NCBI GenBank assembly: GCA_043772905.1
Contig: JAYVFS010000274.1
Coordinates: 1 to 64,000 of the forward strand
Direction of reading: 5' to 3'
DNA length: 64,000 nt
DNA from: JAAFJT01 sp043772905
GTDB taxonomy: Bacteria > Bacteroidota > Bacteroidia > Chitinophagales > Saprospiraceae
Position 1 is the first letter of the stretch. The number at the start of each line of letters is the position of its first letter. A program made the position numbers and the translations under genes. Positions 56,403 to 64,000 of this stretch are shown in pieces. The notes beneath the pieces are model-generated. The model was not told the DNA's origin, did no database searches, and worked only from the letters and a program-made list of their open reading frames with translations.

Positions 56403-57572
56403 ATGAAAAATAAACTTCTATTAGGCTTTGCAGCCCTTCTGTTGTTGGTTTCTTGCAATCAAAATGCAGAGCAAAAGAAACCCGCTCAATTTATTGATAT
56501 GTCACAGAAAGCCACCATTGAAAAATCCTCTTTTGGCACAACCAAAGATGGTCAAGCCGTTGACCTTTACACCCTCAAAAACGTGGCGGGTATGACCGTA
56601 AAGATTACGAATTTTGGCGGCATCATTGTCTCTTGGACAGCACCTGACAAAAATGGCAAGTACGAAGACATCACATTGGGCTGTGATTCGATTGGTGGTT
56701 ATGAAAAAGGCGTACCGTTTTTTGGCGCACTCGTCGGACGTTATGGCAACCGTATTGCTAAAGGGAAATTCAAATTAGAAGGCAAAACTTACACTTTGGC
56801 GACCAATAATGGCGTAAACCATTTGCACGGTGGTCTTAAAGGTTTTGATAAAGTCGTTTGGACAGCAACACCCGTTGAAAGTCCAGATGTTGCTTTGAAA
56901 TTGACATACACCAGCAAGGATATGGAAGAAGGCTACCCAGGTAATTTGGCGGTTGAAGTCCTTTATACACTTCAAAAAGACAATTCGTTGAAAATTGAAT
57001 ACTCTGCAACAACCGACAAAACAACAGTCGTCAACTTGACCAATCACGCCTATTTTAACTTGACAGGCGACATGAACAACACAATTTTAGACCACGAAGT
57101 CGCCTTAAATTGTGATAAATTCCTGCCTGTTGACAAAACTTTGATTCCAACAGGCGAGTTGAGATCCGTTGAAGGAACGCCTCTTGATTTTTTGACTTCT
57201 ACTAGAATTGGTGCGAGAATCAACGATACTTTGAACGAACAAATTAAATTTGGTGGTGGTTACGACCATGCTTGGATTATCAAAGACCACACAACGGACA
57301 TTCATGAAGCGGCGGTGGTTTACGAACCGACAAGCGGGCGTGTGATGGAAGTTTTGACAACCGAACCTGCAATTCAGTTCTATACAGGCAATTTTTTAAA
57401 TGGCACAGTTGTCGGAAAAGGCGGTGTTGTTTACAAAAAACGCTCGGGTTTATGCCTCGAAACGGAGCATTATCCAGATTCACCGAACCAACCAAAGTTT
57501 CCAACAACGGTTTTAAAACCTAAGGAAACGTATAAAACAACAACGGTTTATCGGTTTTCTGTGAAGAAGTGA
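56403..57572 (+). CDS. galM: Aldose 1-epimerase (mutarotase), lipoprotein
   Basis: 389 residues with signal peptide and lipobox LVSC. Galactose mutarotase signatures GRYGNRIAKGKF, NGVNHLHGGLKGFDKVVW (catalytic His), LTNHAYFNL (second His) and the late LETEHYPDSPN (catalytic Glu). It interconverts alpha and beta sugars, here probably arabinose before isomerisation, at the periplasmic face. No motif copy in this gene. Confidence 0.93.
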   Translation: MKNKLLLGFAALLLLVSCNQNAEQKKPAQFIDMSQKATIEKSSFGTTKDGQAVDLYTLKNVAGMTVKITNFGGIIVSWTAPDKNGKYEDITLGCDSIGGYEKGVPFFGALVGRYGNRIAKGKFKLEGKTYTLATNNGVNHLHGGLKGFDKVVWTATPVESPDVALKLTYTSKDMEEGYPGNLAVEVLYTLQKDNSLKIEYSATTDKTTVVNLTNHAYFNLTGDMNNTILDHEVALNCDKFLPVDKTLIPTGELRSVEGTPLDFLTSTRIGARINDTLNEQIKFGGGYDHAWIIKDHTTDIHEAAVVYEPTSGRVMEVLTTEPAIQFYTGNFLNGTVVGKGGVVYKKRSGLCLETEHYPDSPNQPKFPTTVLKPKETYKTTTVYRFSVKK

Positions 57573-57580
57573 AAAAACAA

Positions 57581-57646
57581 ATAGCTACATAGAACACATA
57601 GTTTTTAAATTTAAAAAAGACTATGTGTCCTATGTGGCTATGTGTT
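57581..57646. repeat. Hairpin of CACATAG words
   Basis: ATAGC-ACATAG-ACACATAG on the left pairs imperfectly with CTATGTGTCCTATGTGGCTA on the right. Same family as the 40274 repeat, and likewise between convergent genes. Confidence 0.8.
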
Positions 57647-57664
57647 AAATTACAAATATTCAAA

Positions 57665-58099
57665 TTAAAAAAAATAGAAAGCTCTAATAGGAACATAAGT
57701 GGTTTTGCCCGATTCTATGGTCACAAGGCTTTTTTCGTATCTGGGTTTTCCAAAAGGAAAAGATGTCAAATTAGAAATGCCGAAACCTTCTCTTGGAATA
57801 CCCAATGTATATTCCATTTGTTTGTCGTCATTTTCATCGTGCAAAAATGAAACGGCATAAGTGCCTGGCGGAAGGTCAATCTGTGTGCTGGCTTTGTTTC
57901 CGATGATAGCCGCTTCACCAAGCGCAAAATAGCCTTTTGTATCTAAAAAGTATGTTTTGTCATTGTAAATAGCAAAACGCATGTGACCCTTCGTATTGCG
58001 AAAACGACTGCCTTCAATCTGTAAAGTGCCTTTCGTTTGTGAAAAAGTAGGCATATAAAAAGAGCAAAATAAGAACATTGACAAAGCGAAAATCTTCAT
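57665..58099 (-). CDS. DUF2141 domain exported protein
   Basis: 144 residues with a signal peptide (FLFCSFYMPTFSQ). GHMRFAIYNDKTYFLDTKGY and GTYAVSFLHDENDDKQMEYT, then PREGFGISN, are the DUF2141 pattern. Function unknown; it faces galM and araB on the other strand. Confidence 0.85.
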   Translation of the reverse strand: MKIFALSMFLFCSFYMPTFSQTKGTLQIEGSRFRNTKGHMRFAIYNDKTYFLDTKGYFALGEAAIIGNKASTQIDLPPGTYAVSFLHDENDDKQMEYTLGIPREGFGISNLTSFPFGKPRYEKSLVTIESGKTTYVPIRAFYFF

Positions 58100-58230
58100 A
58101 AAAATGATATTGTTAATTTGTTTTTGATGGATGATTTATGTATAAAGATATACTGATAAAAACTTTCTTTCAGCTGTTCAACAATGATTTTAACGGTTTT
58201 GTTTTTGATGAAATTTAAAAATTACACATT

Positions 58231-59862
58231 ATGAAATACGTCATAGGACTCGATTATGGGTCTGATTCCGTCCGTGCATTAATTGTTAATGCAACAAATG
58301 GAGCAGAAGTTGCGACCCATGTTTTCTATTATCCCCGTTGGAAAAAGGGTATGTATTGCGACCCCGCACAATCTCAATATCGCCAACATCCCTTGGATTA
58401 TATCGAAGGTTTGGAGACAGCAATAAAGCAGGCTTTGGCACAAGTCGGCAAAGAAGTCGCTCAAAATATCGTCGGCATTTCGGTAGATACCACAGGTTCA
58501 ACGCCCGTTGCGGTTGACCGATCAGGTACCCCCCTCAGTATGTTGCCCGATTTTAAAGACAATCCAAATGGGATGTTCATCCTTTGGAAAGACCATACGG
58601 CTAATCAAGAAGCATTGGAAATCAATGAATTAGCGCACATCTATGATATTGATTTTACAAAATACGTTGGTGGCATTTACTCCTCCGAGTGGTTTTGGGC
58701 AAAAATATTGCGGACGTTGCGAGTTGATGAACAGGTCAGAAAAGCCGCTTTTTCATGGGTAGAACATTGCGACTGGATTTCTGCTGTTTTGACAGGCGAA
58801 ACCGACCCCCTCAGTATGCGCCGTTCAAGATGTGCCGCAGGGCATAAAGCCATGTGGCACGAAGCCTTTGAAGGTTTGCCAAGTGAGGCGTTTTTGACAG
58901 AACTTGACCCTCTTTTGTCGGGTTTACGTGAGCGTCTTTATCGTCATACCTACACGAGTGATATGCCGATGGGCAATATTTCAAAGGAATGGGCAGCGAA
59001 ATTGGGCTTACCCGAAAATGTCGTCATTGGAGTCGGTGCTTTTGATGCCCACATGGGCGGCGTTGGGGCGCATATCGAGCCTTATACTTTCGTCCGTGTC
59101 ATGGGTACTTCGACGTGTGATATGTTGATTGCACCAACGGACGAGGTTGGTCATTTGCTCATAAAAGGCATTTGTGGACAGGTGGACGGCTCTATTTTGC
59201 CCAATATGTTGGGTATGGAAGCGGGTCAATCTGCCTTTGGCGATGTGTATGCGTGGTTTCAAAACGTCTTAGCTTTTCCGCTACGCGAATTTTTGAGCGA
59301 AGAACAAGCCAACGAAATAACGGCTCAAATCATACCAAAGTTAAGTGAAAAAGCCGCCGCACTACCCCTCAGTAAAAACGACCCTATTGCCCTCGATTGG
59401 TTCAACGGACGGCGTACACCCGATGCCAATCATACCTTAAAAGGTGCCATAACAGGCTTAAATTTAGGCAGTGATGCGCCCATTATTTTCAAAGCCTTAG
59501 TCGAAGCCACCGCCTTTGGTTCAAAAGCCATCGTTGATCGTTTCATCACAGAAGGTGTTGGTATTCAACAAGTTGTAGCGATTGGTGGCGTTGCCAAAAA
59601 GTCGCCATTTGTCATGCAAACCCTTGCCGATGTCTTAAATATGCCCATAAAAGTCGTGAAATCGGAACAGGCGTGTGCGCTCGGTGCAGCGATGTGTGCC
59701 GCCGTTGCCGCAGGTATTTATTTGACGATGGAAGATGCACAATTAGCTATGTCCTCGGGTTATGATGCAGAATATTATCCGCAAGCTGAAAAGGCAGCGA
59801 TTTATGCGGTTTTGTATGAGAAGTATGTGAAATTGGGTGGGTTTATTGAAAAAGAGATGTAG
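58231..59862 (+). CDS. araB: Ribulokinase
   Basis: 543 residues, FGGY carbohydrate kinase fold. VIGLDYGSDSVRALI at the N-terminus, ILWKDHTA, SRCAAGHKAMWH, GVGAFDAHMGGVGA, and LDWFNGRRTPDANHTLKGAI are ribulokinase signatures. It phosphorylates L-ribulose with ATP. Three motif copies lie inside: TPLSML, DPLSMR and LPLSKN, each at a position where homologues vary (for example TDP-K-K before RSRCAAGHK), the highest count per gene in the window along with btuB. Confidence 0.96.
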   Translation: MKYVIGLDYGSDSVRALIVNATNGAEVATHVFYYPRWKKGMYCDPAQSQYRQHPLDYIEGLETAIKQALAQVGKEVAQNIVGISVDTTGSTPVAVDRSGTPLSMLPDFKDNPNGMFILWKDHTANQEALEINELAHIYDIDFTKYVGGIYSSEWFWAKILRTLRVDEQVRKAAFSWVEHCDWISAVLTGETDPLSMRRSRCAAGHKAMWHEAFEGLPSEAFLTELDPLLSGLRERLYRHTYTSDMPMGNISKEWAAKLGLPENVVIGVGAFDAHMGGVGAHIEPYTFVRVMGTSTCDMLIAPTDEVGHLLIKGICGQVDGSILPNMLGMEAGQSAFGDVYAWFQNVLAFPLREFLSEEQANEITAQIIPKLSEKAAALPLSKNDPIALDWFNGRRTPDANHTLKGAITGLNLGSDAPIIFKALVEATAFGSKAIVDRFITEGVGIQQVVAIGGVAKKSPFVMQTLADVLNMPIKVVKSEQACALGAAMCAAVAAGIYLTMEDAQLAMSSGYDAEYYPQAEKAAIYAVLYEKYVKLGGFIEKEM

Positions 59863-59864
59863 AT

Positions 59865-60131
59865 ATGAAAATCAATTATATAAAAATAATAAAATGGATA
59901 CTGATAATAGTATTAGACTGTTTGGTTTATATAGCAATAGGTTTAATATTGATGACTTATGAAGACCATTATGATGAAAGTAAAGGCGAATATTGGAGTT
60001 TGGACAGTATGACAATTGTACAAAAAGGGGCTTTTATTCTATACTATGTTTGGCTGTTATTGAATTTTCTCTTTATTATAAAAATCATTTGGTCAGTTTT
60101 TAAAAGGATAAAAGAGAATGACAGCCTTTAA
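59865..60131 (+). CDS. Hypothetical small membrane protein
   Basis: 88 residues, two helices (WILIIVLDCLVYIAIGLIL, GAFILYYVWLLLNFLFIIK) with acidic loop DHYDESKGEYWS. It starts 2 bp after the araB stop and is probably co-transcribed. No recognised family. Confidence 0.55.
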   Translation: MKINYIKIIKWILIIVLDCLVYIAIGLILMTYEDHYDESKGEYWSLDSMTIVQKGAFILYYVWLLLNFLFIIKIIWSVFKRIKENDSL

Positions 60132-60155
60132 GAAAAATGGTTTTTCAAGCAAAAA

Positions 60156-60992
60156 TCACTCTAAATGCTTCAATTCATCATCAGAATCGCCTACTCGATT
60201 CAAGAAATTTTCAGCCGAAACAACCTTGACATTTTCAGTTTCTTCAAAACTACGGCGTGCATTACCCGCCATTTTGCCACCGCGTTGTGCGGCATCTTGA
60301 TTTTCATAAAACCCTTGTGCGTTGTCTTTGATGGTCACGCTACGGGTCGCCTCTTCGCCAAGCATTGAAAAGATAAGTTCAAGGTTTGTCATGTGGTCGC
60401 GGAGGTTTTGGCGGTCGAGTTGTTTAAGTTCTTTATGTTCAGAAGGAGTCAAGCCAAAAGTGGCTTTGGCGATTTCGGCAGTTAAAATAGCATATTCTTG
60501 ACCATCTTTGACTCCTCCTTGTTGCCATTCTTTTGTCAATTCTTTGCGGATATCAATGCTTTTGAGGCGGCTGGCTATCCATTCATCGGTATAGCCTTTG
60601 GCTTTATACAGTTCACGGATGCGTTCAATACCTAATTCGGGATTTTCGATTTCCTGTATGCGTTCCTCTCCGACTTGAGCCAACCAAAGTTTGAAAGGCT
60701 CGGCTTTCGAAGAAGGAATAGACATGATAAGACGTAAAAGGTTCTGCCGATTAATGCAATTCATACGTTGTTTACCCCCCTCAGTATTTACCGAAAGGGG
60801 GGTGACAAGTTGTCCCCACCCTTTACTCAATTCAGAGTCACGTTTGCGTAGTTTTTTTAAGTAGTCTGTTGGATTGACAGAATCCGTCAAAACTTGAATG
60901 ACATCTGTAAGAGCAAAATACCATTCATCATGGTGCCACACACGCCGCACTTGTTTTTCCTGAAAAAGGACTATTGTTTTATTTTGTTCCAT
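60156..60992 (-). CDS. BRO-N domain protein, copy B
   Basis: 278 residues from MEQNKTIVLF, paralogue of the protein at 48712 (shared RKEL-EWQ, LTAEI-KATFGLTP-EH, LRDHMTN-ELIFS-LGEEATRS). The motif encodes NTEGGKQR between the two halves of the BRO-N domain; copy A has KGETGKTR there. It is convergent with the membrane protein gene and diverges from araD. An unusual passenger inside the arabinose region. Confidence 0.8.
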   Translation of the reverse strand: MEQNKTIVLFQEKQVRRVWHHDEWYFALTDVIQVLTDSVNPTDYLKKLRKRDSELSKGWGQLVTPLSVNTEGGKQRMNCINRQNLLRLIMSIPSSKAEPFKLWLAQVGEERIQEIENPELGIERIRELYKAKGYTDEWIASRLKSIDIRKELTKEWQQGGVKDGQEYAILTAEIAKATFGLTPSEHKELKQLDRQNLRDHMTNLELIFSMLGEEATRSVTIKDNAQGFYENQDAAQRGGKMAGNARRSFEETENVKVVSAENFLNRVGDSDDELKHLE

Positions 60993-61077
60993 AATGTGAT
61001 TTATATTTTTTGAAATATCAACGTAAAAATAAGTTTTTAAAACAAAAACATTTAAAAAAAGAAACGTATTAACACAC

Positions 61078-61785
61078 ATGAATTTAAAATATCTAAAAGA
61101 AGCCGTTTACGAAGCCAATATGGAAATTCCAAAACAAAAATTGGCGATTTATACCTTTGGCAATGTATCAGCAATTGACCGAAACGAAGGCATTATTGCT
61201 ATAAAACCAAGCGGAGTCCCTTATTCTGACCTAAAAGTGGACGATATTGTTTTAATAGACCTGGACAATAAATCTGTTGAAAGTAATGGAAAACGTCCAT
61301 CATCAGATACCAAAACGCACGTCCTTTTGTATCGAAATTTTGATAAAATTGGTGGTATTTGCCATACACATTCCACGTATGCCGTGGCATGGGCGCAAGC
61401 GATGCGTCCGATTCCTAATCTCGGCACAACCCATGCCGACCATTTAACCCCCTCAGTACCCGTGACCGATGTGATGACCGACGAGATGATAAAAGGCGAC
61501 TATGAACACGAAACAGGCAACCAAATTCTCGATATTTTCAAGAGAGAAAACTTATCACCCGAAGAAGTGGAAATGGTTTTGGTCGCTTGTCATGGACCCT
61601 TCACATGGGGCAAAACGGCTATGAAAGCGGTTTATAATGCAGGTGTTTTAGAAGAATTGGCGAAAATGGCGTTTCTAACACTACAAATTAACCCATTGAC
61701 ACCGTCGATAAAACAGGCTTTGATGGATAAGCATTATTTTAGAAAACATGGGGTGGGGGCGTATTATGGGCAGTCGGGTTGTTAA
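61078..61785 (+). CDS. araD: L-ribulose-5-phosphate 4-epimerase
   Basis: 235 residues, class II aldolase fold. GNVSAIDRNEGIIAIKPSGV binds phosphate, THSTYAVAWAQ and HADHL give the zinc-binding histidines, and ACHGPFTWGKTA follows. It yields D-xylulose-5-phosphate for the pentose phosphate pathway. The motif encodes TPSVPVT right after the zinc site. It ends 4 bp into the convergent Uma2 remnant. Confidence 0.96.
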   Translation: MNLKYLKEAVYEANMEIPKQKLAIYTFGNVSAIDRNEGIIAIKPSGVPYSDLKVDDIVLIDLDNKSVESNGKRPSSDTKTHVLLYRNFDKIGGICHTHSTYAVAWAQAMRPIPNLGTTHADHLTPSVPVTDVMTDEMIKGDYEHETGNQILDIFKRENLSPEEVEMVLVACHGPFTWGKTAMKAVYNAGVLEELAKMAFLTLQINPLTPSIKQALMDKHYFRKHGVGAYYGQSGC

Positions 61786-62149
61786 CCTTGACTAAGCAGT
61801 TTTTGTAGTGCTTCGATATTCGCTTGTTCATCAAAAAGTGCAGCTACTGGAATCGTAAAGCCTTCGATAACACGGCTTTCGATGTCTTCACCAAAGGCAA
61901 AAATTTTAGCGGGAGAATATTGTTGTTTGTTGGTAAAAACAAAATATACTGCCCAATCCGTTGACGGATAGGGTCAATAATCCAGTATTCACGGACTCCA
62001 TGTGCAGCGTAATCTGTTTTTTTGACCCCTTTATCTACTGATGCCGTTCCTTTTGACAAAATTTCGACAATGAAATCGGGTGCAGGAAAAAGCAATTGGT
62101 CATCTGTTAGGCGTGATACAAAAAATAACATACCCAAAAGAGGGTTCAA
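61782..62149 (-). pseudogene. Uma2 family gene remnant, truncated and frameshifted
   Basis: The reading begins within the family core (LLFPAPDFIVEILSKGTASV, GVREYWIIDPIRQRIGQY), then shifts frame; the rest, TNKQQYSPAKIFAFGEDIES and GFTIPVAALFDEQ, is in the next frame and stops at 61782. The first half is missing; a decayed insertion sequence begins just upstream, near 62150, and probably removed it. Confidence 0.8.
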
Positions 62150-62831
62150 ATAGTTAACTTTGTCACATGGAAAAATTAGGCTTCGAAGTTAAAGAAAGTT
62201 TCAACTTAGCCCTATCGCTATTAACGGGTTATGAACGTCGTCAGTATGCCGCGAGTTTATCAAAAAAATATTTCGATGGCTCACCTCGGAAGACAGAACG
62301 GGAATTGTGCGTATCTCGTTCAGTAGTTGAGTTAGGTATCAAAGAACAAGAAAGTGGCATTCGTTGTATCGAAAATTTTAATTTACGAGGAAAGAAAAAA
62401 AAGAAGATACCCTCGAAAATCTAAGTACCGATATATCGGAAGTCGTCACGTTGCATACGCAATCAGAGCGATGCCATCAAGACACCAAAGGCTATGTTAA
62501 AACCACCGCTAAACAAATATTCATTTGATTTTATCCGCCTTACCATAGTAAGTATAATCCAATAGAACGAGTTTGGGCGGCGGTTGAACAATATTGGAAC
62601 GGCACAATCCTTTCTTCTGTTAATAAAGTTGTCAATACACTTCAAAATGTGAAGTGGAAAGAGGTCAATTTAAAGGCTCTCTTTATTGATAAAGAATATC
62701 AAATAGGTATTACTCTTTCTGAAAAAGAAATGAAAATACGTCAAGACTTTTTAGTTAGAAATACAGCATTACAAAAATGGGATGTCTGGATTAAACCTTC
62801 TTTCGATATGGGGAGGTTATTTTTTGATTAG
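62150..62831 (+). mobile_element. ISAzo13-like transposase, internally deleted
   Basis: The N-terminal part (62167-62424) has YERRQYAASLSKKYFDGSPR and the ELGIKEQESGIRCIENFN region. A frameshift in a poly-A run follows (LSTDISEVVTLHTQSE is in the next frame). A large deletion then removes most of the catalytic domain, and the C-terminus resumes at YPPYHSKYNPIERVWAAVEQ, ending GRLFFD at 62831. These match the ISAzo13 transposase family. The element cannot move by itself. Ends not defined. Confidence 0.75.
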
Positions 62832-62846
62832 CCCCTTAAATGTAAA

Positions 62847-63687
62847 GTGCCTGACTGTTTTAGTCTTTTATCAGAAATTTCCGAATCCGAGTTAGCGGGA
62901 TTAGATAAAAGTCTTTTCCAGAAAACACTCATTTTGTTATTAGTGGGTGAATTCTTTGATTGCCATACGCTGAACCAAATACTGACTGTGGAAATGGTTA
63001 AAAGCGGTACTTGGCATAGTCGTTTAGCCTCTCTGACATATAGGCAAATAGAATTAGCTGTTTGCGCTATGCTTAAAGAGGCGGGTTTAAATGCCTTGAC
63101 TGACTTAGCTAAAAAAAGTGAGTCAAGTTGGTCACGTGCTGCTGTGAGCTTGGTGATTGATGACTCTATCTTTAAGCAATGGCTCACAGATGGTAAAACA
63201 GACTCTGCAACGGCTGAGTATTTCGCCCGCTATTTTAGTGGACAAAGCAAAAGTGTTGTTTACGGTTTTCGTATCACTTTATGTGGTTTGGCAATTGACG
63301 ATACTTTTTACCCGATGTAAGTCAACGGATAAAAATGGGTTCGTTAAAAAGTTCTGTATTGTAAAAATGAACCTTTTGCAAGAAATCAACACTATAAAAA
63401 ACTGGCTATCAATTAATTACAACAAATTTGGAAAAGTCAAGTTAAAAGCGTTGACTGTATATATACCATGTTGTTGTGCCAAAAGAAACTGCCCTATTTC
63501 TCCTTGAAGGAGGTTATTATTCCAATACCATTGGTATTTTTCAGCGACGACTTGTATTGCCATACAGTTTTTATTGGCTGTGTCGCTTGTGGTCCAAAAA
63601 TAATTTGAATAACTTGCTGAAGCCGATTAGGATTATTGTTTACTTTGTAACTGCTTACTCATCCCTAATAATAAAACAACAAGAAGA
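62847..63687 (+). mobile_element. Decayed DDE transposase
   Basis: The first 158 codons read as a transposase N-terminus with the first catalytic Asp in AAVSLVIDDSIFKQWL and YFARYFSGQSKSVVYGFRIT, then a stop at 63320. Beyond it only scraps remain in three frames (VPKETALFLLEGGYYSNTIG). An IS4-like group is likely but not certain. Terminal inverted repeats not identified. Confidence 0.6.
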
Positions 63688-64000
63688 ATGATTAAAACAA
63701 ACGAAAAGCTCAAACCAAGTGACTTATCTAATAAACTCAACCGCTTTTGGACAATTTCTGAACACAAAATCAATCTCATAGATAGAGAATATGATGAATC
63801 AAAAGGTTCGCCTGTCTTTACCGTAGCGGGTAAATACGCGACACGTGGTTGGACGGAGTGGACGCAAGGGTTTCAATATGGTTCTGCTATTCTTCAATTC
63901 GATGTATCAGGCGAAAAGAAGATTTTGGAAAGAGCGAAACGCTTAGTTGTCTCCAAAATGGCACCTCATGTCAGTCATATTGGCGTTCATGACCACGGCT
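63688..64000 (+). CDS. Glycosyl-hydrolase-like protein, partial
   Basis: 104 residues before the window edge, from MIKTNEKLKPSDLSNKLNRF. TVAGKYATRGWTEWTQGFQY, GSAILQFDVSG and APHVSHIGVHDHG suggest an alpha/alpha-toroid glycosidase, possibly of the GH88/105 (unsaturated glycuronyl hydrolase) type. No signal peptide. Near the arabinose genes, but separated by transposase debris. Confidence 0.55.
   Translation, partial: MIKTNEKLKPSDLSNKLNRFWTISEHKINLIDREYDESKGSPVFTVAGKYATRGWTEWTQGFQYGSAILQFDVSGEKKILERAKRLVVSKMAPHVSHIGVHDHG

Overview
The window looks like chromosome of an AT-rich Bacteroidota (Cytophagia/Chitinophagia-type) bacterium. The evidence is the gene families and signals: TonB-dependent receptors with carboxypeptidase-like N-terminal domains, DUF4249 and DUF4382 lipoproteins, BtuG/BtuB-type B12 uptake, a Nudix-type AraR, and promoters with the Bacteroidota -7 box TAnnTTTG. 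I see no rRNA, tRNA, CRISPR array or prophage.

Layout. 0.2-3 kb: a frameshifted GMC oxidoreductase and dapF. 3-13.2 kb: a DUF4382 lipoprotein and a signalling block with three histidine kinases, an NtrC-type activator, two small response regulators and rpoN. 13.3-26.8 kb: envelope proteins, an AI-2E-family permease, a frameshifted pentapeptide-repeat protein, a Bax-inhibitor-like protein, two TonB receptors, a DUF4249 lipoprotein and a PIN-toxin module. 26.8-31.5 kb: a second PIN module, then a cobalamin locus (btuB, btuG-like lipoprotein, riboswitch). 31.5-50.2 kb: mixed metabolism and envelope genes (ornithine cyclodeaminase family, class A beta-lactamase, TspO-like protein, MscS, TonB receptor, M20 peptidase, Gfo/Idh/MocA oxidoreductase, serine hydrolase, DinB family, Uma2 family, pgi, BRO-N protein). 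50.4-61.8 kb: an L-arabinose region, araR, araA, Na+/sugar symporter, galM, araB and araD, interrupted by unrelated genes. 61.8-63.7 kb: decayed transposases and a truncated Uma2 gene. The right edge cuts a glycosyl-hydrolase-like gene.

The outstanding signal is not a gene. The 9-mer ACTGAGGGG (usually ATACTGAGGGGG) occurs 53 times by my count, on both strands, about once per 1.2 kb, where less than one copy is expected by chance. It lies in genes of every function, in five of the six possible reading frames, between genes, across two stop codons and inside the variable hairpin of the cobalamin riboswitch. Its density and indifference to context resemble the DNA uptake sequences of Neisseriaceae and Pasteurellaceae. 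I know of no such sequence established in Bacteroidota, so it may be an undescribed uptake, recombination or nucleoid signal.

A second layer is a set of palindromic intergenic families. The most curious is a group of 33-bp palindromes (16-1-16 or 15-3-15) whose arm sequences differ between copies but stay complementary.
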